From Linyphia triangularis (taxonomy: Eukaryota > Arthropoda > Arachnida > Araneae > Linyphiidae), in NCBI GenBank assembly GCA_963978545.1, contig OZ021725.1, positions 11,113,197 through 11,177,196 of the forward strand: a stretch of 64,000 nucleotides of DNA, in the 5' to 3' direction. Position 1 is the stretch's first letter; every line of letters begins with the position of its first letter. This document shows positions 46,801-58,149 of the stretch, one piece after another. The translations under genes were made by a program, and so were the position numbers. The notes beneath the pieces were generated by a model, which had not been told where the DNA came from, made no database searches, and saw only the letters and a list, made by a program, of their open reading frames with translations.

Positions 46801-46975
46801 GCCGACCAAACGGTATAGTGGATTGCGTGGTAGCTTCTAGACCGCGAGGTTGCGGGTTCCGAGTCCCGTGTAAGGCATGGGTGTTTGTAAATGTATGTTG
46901 GCTTGTCAAATGACGAATGTTTCGGTGCATTATAGCCCTCGTGTTGCTAACGGCGCCAGATAATCTGAAAATAAC
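46801..46975 (+). mobile_element. SINE-1 copy
   Basis: GCCGACCAAACGGTATAG to CTGAAAATAAC, flanked by CTAAACTCATTTTC and CTAAACCCATTTTC (46787-46800, 46976-46989). Confidence 0.9.
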
Positions 46976-47144
46976 CTAAACCCATTTTCATTGCAAGGGG
47001 CGCCAAAACTCATTCCTGCACACACAGTATTTTGCTCTAAGGCCAGACCTGACGATCGATTACTTCCTGACCAAATATCAACAGAGCCTTTATATCCTGT
47101 TATCCTCCCTCTCCTAAACCTACACTCCTTCAGCTGTCATAATA

Positions 47145-47801
47145 GTCCGAGAGGCGACTGCAATTTTTGGACCCCATCGAACATCATTCTGAATTTTTTA
47201 TAGATATTGGAGAAAAGTGAGTAGATTAGGAATCCACTGGTCTGCCGTGGCAAAAATGGCCGAAACTGATCAAAAATCGACTTGGAATGAGTTGATCTAA
47301 AATCCGATTGCCAAATATGTCATAACTTTCCAAAAAGAGAACAAACTTTTTCGTCTGGCAACCCTGCATTTTGATTTTCAATGAGAAAAAGCGCAAACGA
47401 TTTCTGATCTCTGGCTCGGAAAAACTTGTATCTTTTAAAAGTAAGCCAAATTGGCGACATCAGTTACGTCATCCGTAAAGTAATGTTTATTGCCAACTTG
47501 GCTCCCTTTTAATAGATGCAAGTAGACCGTCGCCAGGTATCTGAATCGTCTGCAACCTTCTTAATTGATAATTAAAGAGTGAGTGATACCGAATAAAAAA
47601 AAATGCTCATTATTTGGCAAGTTATGGCTCATTTGGCAACTGGATTTAGTTCAACTTATTAAAAGTGGATTTTTGACCAGTTTCGGCCATTTTTGCCACG
47701 GTAGACCAGTGGATTCGTAATCTACTCACTTTTCTCTAATTTCCATAGAAAAATCAGAATGATGTTCGATGGGGTCCAAAAATTGCAGTCGCCTCACAGT
47801 C
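47145..47801 (+). mobile_element. Foldback family A, copy 11 (reference copy)
   Basis: 657 bp, ends GTCCGAGAGGCGACTGC and GCAGTCGCCTCACAGTC with TA flanks (47143-47144, 47802-47803). The two halves are homologous in inverted orientation along their whole length, diverged in the interior and similar at the ends. Tc1/mariner-type target preference. Confidence 0.9.
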
Positions 47802-47803
47802 TA

Positions 47804-48329
47804 TAACAATTGTCAACATAACCTTCCCAATAACTTCCTGACCAAAAACCGTCCCACCAACAGCACACAATGCAACAAGTCTCAACGGTTTTTCGCAATC
47901 CACCATAATTGACCCTTCCACCACCGAAGTCTTCCATGTCTCACTGTGAGAACTCGAGCCAAGGCCAACCGTCCACCCCCCCCCCCCCTTTGATGGCGAG
48001 ATTCGATACAGTTCGGCCCCAGTGTTCTATTCCTGGTGGGTTCGCCTTCTTCCATAAGTACCACTTCCTTTCCTTAATATCTATAATTTGGAAGACTATC
48101 GCCTGGAAGAACGCATGAGAGGACAGCTACAGTCACAGGAACAAGGTCAGTTGGCTAATCTCGGAAGAAAATGGCGTGGCTTGTGCTACGACAATTGAGC
48201 CCTGTCGATTCCTTCGCTGCGCGCCATTTTGCGGAATAGGTGATAATTTGGAAGTGTGGTTCTGAAATATGAAGGCTGATTCGAACAATAAAGGAGGTTT
48301 TTTTTTTTAAGATTGGGTTGGTTGAGAAT
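47804..48329. other. No feature recognised
   Basis: Somewhat less AT-rich. Overlapping short open frames around a C-tract (47978-47990) show no domain. Confidence 0.4.
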
Positions 48330-49435
48330 TGTTTGGCATTGGAATGTAATGGCCGGTTTGCCCGGATGGTGCGAATTTTGCTAATAATGGTGATTATGGC
48401 CGTGCGTGAAATCGACTGCGAGATGGTTAACTGTGCTTCGGAAACGCAGGAGATTTAAAGAGGTTTAAGACAAACGTCAAAGTTAAAAGATCGATTCGAA
48501 CGAACAAAAGTGATGATTGGAAAAGAAAGAAAAAAAAAGTGTTGATGGCGAATGCTAATGAGAACTTGAAAGGTGTTTTGTGAAAGTCTTATTTTGAGGG
48601 AGGCAAAATGGCATTGAAATACAATGACCAGTTTGTCCTGAAGGGGTCGTTCAAATATTACGTAAGCATGTTTTTGGTAATTTTTGACCCCTCCTCCCCC
48701 CTTGTCAGCAAAAATAAGCAAATCGCATACCCCCCCCCCTCTATAATTACGTAAGTATTCGGTAACCCCCCCCCCCCCACCTGCTCCTGATTTTATTTTT
48801 TTGTAACGTTAATAATCTAAAAAAAAGTTAGGATTCAATGCAAATAATGAACTTTAACTCGCATTAAAAGGGAAAAAAATGAAGAAAGAAACTTGTTCAA
48901 AACACAACTCAATTCGGAATCTTGAACCTTAAACCAACTACTGTTCCGCCTTAGGCGCCCGCCAGTCGCCAAGCGAAACAAAAACAAAAATTGTCTGTCA
49001 CATAAGTTAGGTTTAATGTAGGATTCACGTCTCCAAACACCCAAAAGAGGGAAATCCCCTTTATTCATTTTGAAACTGCAGTATTTTGCATCATCAATGT
49101 TTGATTGTAATTGGCTGAAGGCAGAGTACGTCACTCTTACGTGACGTAAGTTTAAATCCCTTAGATCGATTTGAATGGAAAGTCGCCTATCCTAGAACTC
49201 GGTGTACAAAAGTGAAATTTTTTGTAAGTTTCCATTTTTTTTAGAAATAAAGGGATTATCAAATGCTTACGTAAGCATCACTCATACCCCCTCCCCCCCC
49301 CCCCTAGGTGCTTACGTAATATTTGAACGGCCCCGAAGGTATGAATTTTTAAATAATAGTGATGATGGTTATCTGTGAAATGGATTGCTGATGTTTGAGC
49401 GAGGATAGCACTACTTCAGACACAGGGTGTCTATC
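48330..49435. repeat. Diverged tandem duplication interrupted by a MITE
   Basis: Unit 1 (about 48330-48470: TTGGCATTGGAATGTAATGG, ATAATGGTGATTATGG) resembles unit 2 (about 48595-48642 plus 49335-49435: ATGGCATTGAAATACAATGA, AATAGTGATGATGG). The second unit was entered by the 692-bp element. Confidence 0.55.
48643..49334. mobile_element. MITE with GGGG(T/C)CGTTCAAATATT ends, GAA duplication
   Basis: Ends GGGGTCGTTCAAATATTACG and its inverse (AATATTTGAACGGCCCC), each followed inward by TAAGCA and a C-tract. Flanked by GAA (48640-48642, 49335-49337). The open frame on the minus strand (48835-49134) has no recognisable domain. Confidence 0.8.
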
Positions 49436-49850
49436 GCGGCACTCCCTGAATTTAAAATTAAATAACTCAAAAACAAAGACCGATAGAATAATGGAAGAAA
49501 AAGTGTGCTTATTTTGAAAGCTATAAAAATCCGATACTAAATGTTCATATTAGTTAAAAAGTTAACCTATAGGTGGCGCTGTACACTGCAGTTCTTATGA
49601 ATAGAGTGCTTCGAAGCTCAGTGAGATCAGTCTTCGGACAGCTCCACTGCTTAAACGAGAAAGGAAGTTAGAGTGATTGCAACGATTTATTGCAGTGGGG
49701 ACAAATTTATAACATATTTCTAGAATTTTGCAACTACAGTGCCATCTGTTGGCAATATTTGTAACTAAGTTTGAAACTTCTGCTTCAGATTTTGTTACAG
49801 CTTTCTCGAAATAACTGCACTTTTTGTTTCATTCTTCTATTTTAATTCGT
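49436..49850. other. No feature recognised
   Basis: Contains AGGTGGCGCTGTACACTGCA and TGCCATCTGTTGGCAATA, phrases with a transposon-like look, but only one copy is in the window. Confidence 0.3.
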
Positions 49851-49864
49851 TTTAGAGTTATTTG

Positions 49865-50046
49865 GTTGGTTGGTTATTTTCAGATTATATGGCGCCGTCA
49901 GCAACACGAGGGCTATAATGCGCCGAAACATTCGTCATTAGACAAGCCAACATACATTTACAAACACCCATGCCTAACACGGGACTCGAACACGCAACCT
50001 CTAGGTCTAGATGCTAGCACGCTAACCACTATACCGTTTGGTCGGC
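49865..50046 (-). mobile_element. SINE-1 copy
   Basis: GTTGGTTGGTTATTTTCAG to CCGTTTGGTCGGC, flanked by the perfect 14-bp repeat TTTAGAGTTATTTG (49851-49864, 50047-50060). Confidence 0.93.
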
Positions 50047-50123
50047 TTTAGAGTTATTTGATTTTAAAGTCCCTATCCCACGCTCCTGTCTTCCTGTCCT
50101 TCGCTCCTGTATATTAATAATAT

Positions 50124-50582
50124 TGTTGCACAAATTGTCTGTATATAGTGTAAATAGTGACGTATTATTGTAAAATTCTATTGTAATTAATTTTCTCTTA
50201 TTTTATTTTTTTAACAGCGATTATACAGGTTAGAAAAAGGTGGCAACACCTAAAGCAATCGAGAAATTTCGAGATGTTTCTTTTCCGACGAATTGGCTGG
50301 AAATTTCGCGAATGTTCTCTCGCGCCAAGTATAAATAAGACTGGAGATCGGGAAAGTTTGCTGATTGATTTCGGACTTCGATGTGAGCTGATCGCTTTGT
50401 TTACTAGAGTGAACTTGTATAATCGCTGAATTCGAAGTTGTTCTTACTGAAGCTCGTGTTGAAGCTTGAGGGTGATTAAACTGTTGTCTTTGAATCAATT
50501 TTGTGCCTTTGAAGAGTGAATAAATAGTAGTTTTTATCTTAAAAACTGTGCCATCATTGCCTCAGCGGAAAAATTCATAACA
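50124..50582 (+). mobile_element. LTR-2 solo LTR, intact
   Basis: 459 bp from TGTTGCACAAATTGTCTG to ATTCATAACA, flanked by ATAT (50120-50123, 50583-50586). TATA box TATAAATA at 50330-50337 and polyadenylation signal AATAAA at 50519-50524 give the plus orientation. No retroelement genes adjoin. Confidence 0.85.
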
Positions 50583-50741
50583 ATATACTTATAACATTTA
50601 ACCCTTTTAGCGCCGCGCGAAAACGGATGCCTGTGCGAAGATAACCGGAGAAATTTGACGAATTTACTAGAGGGTTGGAAGAAGGCTCATAAAAACCAAA
50701 CTATTCAAGAAATTCAAAATGCAGCGTATTGGGGCAACCTT

Positions 50742-50800
50742 GGAGTTGGCTCTAATCCACTCCGTTCTGCTCTGCTCAGCCTATAGTGGACGCCTAGTTT
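50742..50800. mobile_element. Fragment of the 44474-type MITE
   Basis: TTGGCTCTAATCCACTCCG and TATAGTGGACGCC match one arm of 44474-44655. Confidence 0.7.
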
Positions 50801-51944
50801 GAAAGAAAGATTTTAGTCTCGCCGTGCCGAAGCATGATGGGACACGTTGTTGGACGGCTGATGCCTCCTTTTGATTATAATCGTAGTACATTGCGTTTGG
50901 GCCTAGTAACTAAATCCGTGATAATATAATTATGCAATAACTCAAGTTATCTGAAACTCATAACAACAAACACTTGCTAAGTAAATAACTACTTTAACTC
51001 TGGTCTAAAATTAGTGATACAAAAACACAAAGTTACAATTACTCAAGGAACACATTAAATCAAAACTGGTTCAAGAACAAATATATATAAATCAATTTGT
51101 TCCAATTAAATTAAATAAAATCTCGACTGGAAAACTATATGTAAATGGACTTACATGGACTCAGCACCATCATCAATTTCTCGTTCTCAGAAAAACATCT
51201 TAAGGATAGTTGTGTACTGACATATTCGGAATTGTCAACTCTCTATATTAATTGTTAACGGGGCCAAGTCCCTGCATCTCCATTTTCCCCACTAAAACTC
51301 ATTCTCAAAAAATGCTTAACGCACCGCCCAAAATATTCAAAATCTTTACTTGAATGGTCAGTTGTAGACCCGCCTATATTTTGGCCTGGCCTTATTGGCC
51401 TTAAGGTATTCCTTTATAAAAAATACAGATATTTCCAAACTCACCACCTGTGTGGTAATAAAACTTTTTAAACCCCTGACTTCTTTGTAACCCGGCAACT
51501 AAAAAAAAGCAATAAAACCCAGATGTGAAAAGTCTGGTGTTCAACAGGGGGCTGCTTTTTTAAAACTTCTAAAGGAATCACATGCTTAAAATATCATGAA
51601 ATTGCCTTCCCAACAACGTGAGCTATCTGATAGCTATCATAATCGGATTGCGATAAGAAACTATCCCGTGTCGAGATTCTACCTTATCGCTCTAGCGTAT
51701 ACAGTGCTTCGGCACCAACCAGCCAAAAACATAACAAAAAAATATAATAAATATACTTCTTTTTAATTAAAATGCAAACAATTTGAACCATTTATAACGT
51801 TTTATAAAATTATTTTGAAATACAGAACTCTTGTGATGCGTAATAGGCGCCAACGCTTGCGCAACGATATATCGTCGTTGACACTTTTTGTAAGTGTAGT
51901 GAATAACGATATATCGTCGATAAATACTTCCATATTTTAAATGT
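50801..51944. other. No feature recognised
   Basis: About 1.1 kb without gene or recurring repeat. Two ATATATCGTCG words near 51866 and 51908. Confidence 0.4.
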
Positions 51945-52288
51945 GTTCCAAGTTGAAGATAAATATTACGTCACTGACGAAGCAATACTTATTGTAAAAT
52001 TGGCTTACTTTTAAAAGATAAAAGAGCTTGGCGCCTGGAAAGACGAATCGTCTGCAACCTTTTTAAAGGAAAATTAAAGATTTGTGGGTTACCAGACAAA
52101 AAAGAATGTTACATTTTTGGCAAGTTATGACATATTTGGCAATCGGATTCAGTTCAACTCATTGAAAGTCGATATTTTGAATAGTATCAGCCATTTTTGC
52201 CCAGCCAGACCAGTGGATTCCTGATATACTAACATTTCTCTAACATTCTCTGAGGTACTTACGCTTGCACTCGCCTCTAAATCTATAA
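51945..52288. mobile_element. Foldback family A, half copy 12
   Basis: Starts at the centre (ATTACGTCACTGACG) and runs outward to CACTCGCCTCTAAATC; the other half is absent. Confidence 0.7.
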
Positions 52289-52307
52289 TGTTTAACCTTT
52301 CTTTTTA

Positions 52308-53770
52308 CTTTCAATTACCCATACGTATACATAAGGTAATAAAAGTATAGCATTAGGTCAAAATAAAAAAAATAAAAAATAAAAAAAACGATTTTTTTTT
52401 TCCTGCATTTCTCCATCTTTTGGAACATCCTGATTTCAAAATAAATCCATAAAAAATATCTGTCTGGGTGTCTGTGGTCAGCATAATTCCCGAACAAATT
52501 GACCTACAATGTTCAAATTTGGTATGAGGGTTAGTGGTGGTCATGAGACTTACCATTAAGGTTTTCGTCAAAATCGCGCATGCTCATAAGGTAGCTGCCT
52601 TTAAAAAAAATCATGTTTTTCAATAATCGCTAAAAATCGGCTCTAACGATTTTATCCAAAATCGCTGTGGTAATGCCTCTAAAGGTGTTCTATACATACC
52701 CCAAAGTTTTAATTGCGTAAAAGTTGAAAAACGACTGCTTTCAAAACAGAGTTCTCTTTCCTTGAGCATACCTCATCAACAATCGTTTTTTCTTCTCTGC
52801 TCAGTTTCACTTACAAGAAAGGATAATATAAGAATTATCGATAAGTTTACAGCCAAAATCATCATTTTGGCGGAGTTTTTTTTTTTTTTTTAAGGGGGTC
52901 CAGTATCGAAAAATTTTCAAAAATCCCAAATTTTTTTTCTGATTTTAAAAAATAGTTCCTACATTCCTGAAGAGAATGATGTTTTTATCTTATTCCTCCG
53001 GTGATTAGAACGCCACAAAAATACCTATTATTTAAACATCACTAATGGGCGTAACACCTTGAAGCGTCTACTTAAAGTGCGTTTTTCAAACACTAGTGTT
53101 TTTCACAGATGTTGCATATTCAAATCGATATATCTCCAGAACCCTTAATAATTGGCTATTCAAATTTTTGGAGCATTTAATTTATATAGTTTTAAATATT
53201 TTGTCTTCGCAGAATTTTATTTTTTTAATTCTGTTTTAAAATATAACATTTAACGTAAAAGATAACATAAAAAAAAAGCAAAAATTTCAATATTTTAACT
53301 TTGAGAATTTTTTTAATTTTTTTTAATTCACCTATCAAAATTCTGTGACGACAAAATTTTCTCTATATAATTATGTATTACAGAGAGCTTTCACTTTGAA
53401 AAAAAATTTATTTTTTCTTGACTTGTATCAAAATACGCAAACATCAATTATTATGGATTTTTCTTGGTTTTTAAATTTTTTTTAAATAACAAAACACAGT
53501 ATTTAAAAAAACATTTTCTCAAAGATATATAAATAGTATCTCATACATAAAATAAAATTTTGACGTAAAATTGTACATAAACAAAGTTTTTTTTATTTTC
53601 GGTACCACACCCCCTTTAAAGTCATGTACAAGAATTATCGCAAAAAATTTCGCCTAACTGTTCATTTTTATTAAATGAATAACGAAAGTATAAATACTGT
53701 AAATGACACAAATCCACGTCAGTATTATAGTGTACATGAAAGTGGTGCGATGCAACACTCCTCTACTTAA
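52308..53770 (-). mobile_element. Repeat family B, copy 6, split by a MITE
   Basis: Right end TTTCAATTACCCATACG at 52308, B landmarks inverted up to CATTTTGGCGGAG at 52875, then B resumes at 53616 (GTACAAGAATTATCGC) to GAAAGTGGTGCGATG at about 53755. Confidence 0.8.
52893..53615. mobile_element. MITE with TTA duplication, AGGGGGT ends
   Basis: Ends AGGGGGTCCAGTATCG and CGGTACCACACCCCCT, flanked by TTA (52890-52892, 53616-53618). A 3-bp TTA target fits PIF/Harbinger. Non-coding, very T/A-rich interior. Confidence 0.65.
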
Positions 53771-54054
53771 ATGTATGCATAATGTGGAAAAGTACCAAAC
53801 GGTCAATGAACTTGGAGTGAGAAAAGCAACAACGCCTTAAAAGATGAATAATCTGCCAACTTATATATGCGTTATTTGCATATCCTGTCGCACAGTGGGG
53901 TATTTGCTGGATTTCGCTGACCTAAGTCATTTCTTCTACCCGTATGCCAAAAAAAAAAAAAAAAATCTAGACGTATTGTAATTTTATTGATGAAACTAAA
54001 AAAGAAAAATACCGGTGTAATTCATGTAAAAATTTTAATGATTTTATACTGTTT

Positions 54055-54129
54055 TTTACTTTCAATTACCCATATGTATAAGTATAAATACATAGAATAA
54101 TGATAGTATAGCATTCGGTTAAAAAAATA

Positions 54130-54162
<33 letters not shown>

Positions 54163-54805
54163 GTATTCATCCATGTTTTGGAATACTCCGATTTCAAAAA
54201 AGTGGTCGAGAAAAAACGTCTGTCTGGGTGTATGAGCGTCTGTGTGTCTGTGGTCAGCATAACTCCTAAACAAATTGACCTACGATGTTCAAATTTGGTG
54301 CGCGGGTTAGTGGTAAACCTGGGATCTGCCATGAAGGTTTCTGTCAAAGTCAAGGTGCAATCATGAATTTCGGCAATTGCTGAAAAATGGCACAAACAAT
54401 TTTGTTTAAAATATCTGTGTTAATGCCTCTTAAGGTGTTCTAATCGTCTCTACCTTTGAAATTCCCGTAGAAATGCGATAAAAGCGTAAAAAGTTGAAAA
54501 ACGAGTGCCTTTAACACAGAGCACTCTGCACTCGAGCATCGCATATCAACGATTGATTTTTTCTGTTTCATTCACTAGAAAAGACAATGTAATGTCCATC
54601 GAATAACATCGCCAATTTCGCCATCTTGGCGATTTTGATGATTTTTTTTATTTTTTTTAGCCCTTTTAAAAACTGCCAAAAATATCGCCAAACTGTCAAT
54701 TTTTACTTGAATGAGGGAAAAAAAAGGAAACGGTAAACAACACCATGAATTTCAATACAATGACCAATAACATAGGGTAATTGAAAGTTGTGCGATGTTC
54801 CCTAA
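54055..54805 (-). mobile_element. Repeat family B, copy 7 (nearly full length)
   Basis: Runs from TACTTTCAATTACCCATATG through all B landmarks to GGGTAATTGAAAGTTGTGCG. The poly-T region near 54127-54162 is where other copies have an A-tract on the opposite strand. Confidence 0.82.
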
Positions 54806-56019
54806 TCTTACGAGAGATTTCTGCTCTTGCAAGCAATTGAATACTTTCCTAGGTCTATCTTACACCCGTAATAGGTTTCTCATAGTTACCAACACATTCT
54901 TTCTATTTTGGGGGCTGATATAGTTCTCTATAGTGAATGTTAAGCCCTTTGTGTCTTGATCTAGTAACGTAACTACGCCTCCAATATCTTCCAACCCCTT
55001 TTCCAATAGCCATAACAACACCCGCTAAATACAAGTTGTGCTCGTTGGAATATCTTTTCCCACTATAGTTTAGATATACATGTCTGACGGTGAAACTTAA
55101 ATTCTCAATCTCTAAATGTCCCACTAGTCTGAATTAACGTGGTGAAAGGATAGTTAGCTAAACCAGCAGTGCTAGAAGTGTGGGTAGATGCGGGGTGACG
55201 CGTCTCACCACTTTTCAAGAAAATACCCATGCATCCCCCCCCCCCCCACTTCTAAAACGAACGAAATCCCCACTTTTAAAAACACTGAATTTGTCTAAAA
55301 ACTAATAAAGAAAAGTAATATTAACCTTTCAATGTAGTAATGCTGAGAAAAAATAATTTTAAGTTTTCAAATGTAAGAAGGAAAAAAAAAAGTGGTATAT
55401 ATATATCACACTATTATAAAAATGCATTATATTACTTTGTATAATAAAGATATAAGTATTTTTATTAACAAATAATGTTACACTTGGTCAACTTTTAACG
55501 TTGGAGGAATTTTCTCTTAAGTTAAATTTCTGTTCTTGTTTTATAAAAAGACAAACTATTTTTAAAATAGAAATACAATTTTAAAGTTCTCTATTAGTTT
55601 AATTTCATAAAAGTATGCAGATGTAGAATCACTATTTAAATCTAAGTAAACAGTTATGTATATAATGTTTAACTATTAATTCACTTCATCTCTTACTTCC
55701 AAATGAAAAAAACTAAGTCACAGAATATTCACTAAAATGACAACACATTTTGGACGCTTGTTCAATGTTAGTGTCAGGAAGTATAAATTATTTCCTTACT
55801 AGTTAAATTTTATGATTTCATATTTTACAATAAAAATATTATCTTTGGCGAAGTATTAAGTCACCAACTTTTGGAACTTTTACGGAACACTACTTACGGA
55901 AACTTACTGCAGAGAGGAAAATTATGACCTTCAGCCGCCAGTACTGGAGTAACAGAGTGTATAACTTCCCATACAGAAACAGACAAGCAATTATGCAAAA
56001 TTGCTTGTCTGTTTCAATC
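54806..56019. other. No feature recognised
   Basis: About 1.2 kb of AT-rich sequence with a C-tract near 55236-55248. The minus-strand open frame 54903-55124 has no recognisable domain. Confidence 0.4.
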
Positions 56020-56149
56020 ATTCATCGTATCATTCTGAGATTTCCTCTGATGAATCCTTGCAAGTGTAGATCAAAAACGATGCCGAAAGGAAGTGAAATG
56101 AAGTGAAGAGAGAAAAAGAAAGAAAACAAAAATTCTGGGTGACTGCTTA

Positions 56150-56377
56150 AGCCAAATTTACACGCTACCAGTCGAGGTTTCAGTTTAGATCGCCAGTCAG
56201 TGACGTCATATGACGTCACCAGGCTACTGGTTCCAGTAAACCAAACATTTTCTATTTACTGGCGACTCCGATCAACCAATCACGTACGCTCTCCCGTGAT
56301 CACCGATAGACGGCGCAACTGTCGCTTAGCTGACGTCACAGAACTGGAGGTCCGACTGGTAGCGTGTAAATCCTGCT
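56150..56377. mobile_element. 228-bp MITE with TTA duplication and empty site
   Basis: Inner terminal repeat ATTTACACGCTACCAGTCG at both ends, with AGCCAA and AGCAGG outermost. Flanked by TTA (56147-56149, 56378-56380). The paralogous segment near 57405 reads GTGACTGGTTATTGTCGCG uninterrupted. PIF/Harbinger-like by target; no transposase. Confidence 0.85.
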
Positions 56378-56519
56378 TTATTGTCGCGAGGTTGTGACAT
56401 TTAAGTATCCCATTTTCAAATCATTCTGAGGTTTCTTCTGATGGACCCTTGCATATGTTGGAGCGGACTTTTAGCGACAGATACTACCACAGTTCGATAT
56501 CACATCATATAGACTAATA

Positions 56520-57171
56520 GTCCGAGAGGCGACTGCAATTTTTGGACCCCATCGAACATCATTCTGAATTTTTTTATAGAAATTAGAGAAAAGTGAGTAG
56601 ATTACGAATCCACTGGTCTGCCGTGGCAAAAATGGCCGAAACTGATCAATAATCGACTTGGAAGGAGTTGAACTAAAATCCGATTGCCAAATATGTCCTA
56701 ACTTACAAAAACTAACTTTCGTCTGGCAACCCACTGCATTTTGATTTTCAATGAGAAAAAGCGCAAACGATTTCTGATCTTTGGCTCGGAAAACTAGTAT
56801 CTTTTAAAAGTAAGCCAAATTGGCGACATCTGTTACGTCACAAGGGACGTAATATTTTTTGCCAACTTGGCTCCCTTTTAATAGATGCAAGTAGACCCGT
56901 CGCCAGATATCTGAATCATCTGCAACCTTCTTAATTGAAAATTAAAGAGTGAGGGTTACAAAATAAAAAAAATAGCTCATTATTTGGAAAGTTATGGAGC
57001 ATTTGGCAATTGGATTTAGTTCAACTTATTAAGAGTCGATTTTTGACCAGTTTCAACCATTTTTGCCACGGCAGACCAGTGGATTCGTAATCTACTAACT
57101 TTTCTCTAATTTCTATAAAAAATTCAGAATGATGTTCGATGGGGTCCAAAAATTGCAGTCGCCTCTCAGTC
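56520..57171 (+). mobile_element. Foldback family A, copy 13 (full length)
   Basis: GTCCGAGAGGCGACTGC to GCAGTCGCCTCTCAGTC, flanked by TA (56518-56519, 57172-57173), 652 bp. Confidence 0.9.
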
Positions 57172-58149
57172 TATAAGTAAGCCCCATATAGGGTAGCAAA
57201 AATCAACCCTTACAACAAACGAGTCAAACAAAATTGTCCGTTGAAAAAAAGGAGGGTACAAAGGCACTAGAAGATGACGGATTAGCCTTATCTTTCATTC
57301 TAAAATTCTTTTGAAAAAAGAGAAAGGGCAACAAAAGTGAAGACCACAAACGATGCCGAAAGGAAGTGAAACGAAGTGAAGAGAGAAAAAAAAAATTCTG
57401 GGTGACTGGTTATTGTCGCGAGGTTGTGACATTTAAGCTTTGTAACAGCAGTACGTAAAGGGTGGGCTTGGGTTTTTGAAAGGAAACACTTTTTGAACGA
57501 TAGCTCATGAAATCCGTTCGATTGATAATTTTATTTTTCAAAAATTTAGTAAATTATAGTACTATCATTCGATAGCAAGTGAAAGAATTCAGTAGAAAAT
57601 AGTTTTCTTTTTTCTAATGCATAGTATATGAAAACTGATAATAAAAAAAACTAGGGGTGTGGAACATCGCACAACTTTCAACTATACTATAGTGCAGACC
57701 TGGATTTGTGTCATTTACCTTTTTTATATTTTCATCGTTCATTTAGAAAAAATGGCCACTTTAGCAATATTTTTCGCGGTAATTCTTGTATGGGTCTTAA
57801 AAAAAAAATTGCCAAAATAATGATTTAGGCGATATACTTTTCGATAATCCTTATGTTATCATTATTATAAGTGAAACTGAGGGAAGAAGAAAAAAAATTA
57901 TGTTTTAATGAGAGGAAGTAAGAGAACTCTGTGTTGAAAGCAATCGTTTTTCTACTTATTACGCCATTAAAGCATTTTTACGAGAATTTTGGAGGTGGGA
58001 ATGTTTAGAACACCTTAAGAGGCATTACCACAGCGATTTTGAACGAAATCGTTTGAGCCGTTTTTTAGGAATTACTGAAAAACATGATTTTTTTCAATGG
58101 CAGCTACCTTACGTGCATGCGTGATTTTGACGAAAACCTTAATGGAAGG

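Larger units (their letters stand above)
56020..57435. repeat. Local duplication around two mobile insertions
   Basis: ACGATGCCGAAAGGAAGTGA, AATTCTGGGTGACTG and TGTCGCGAGGTTGTGACATT occur at about 56088-56400 and again at about 57353-57433. CATTCTGAGATTTCCTCTGATG also recurs near 56424. The second copy lacks the 228-bp MITE found in the first. Confidence 0.75.

Noticed and set aside
48835..49134. 99-codon minus frame as a transposase
   Set aside because: No recognisable domain, and the element is MITE-sized; I see no catalytic motif.
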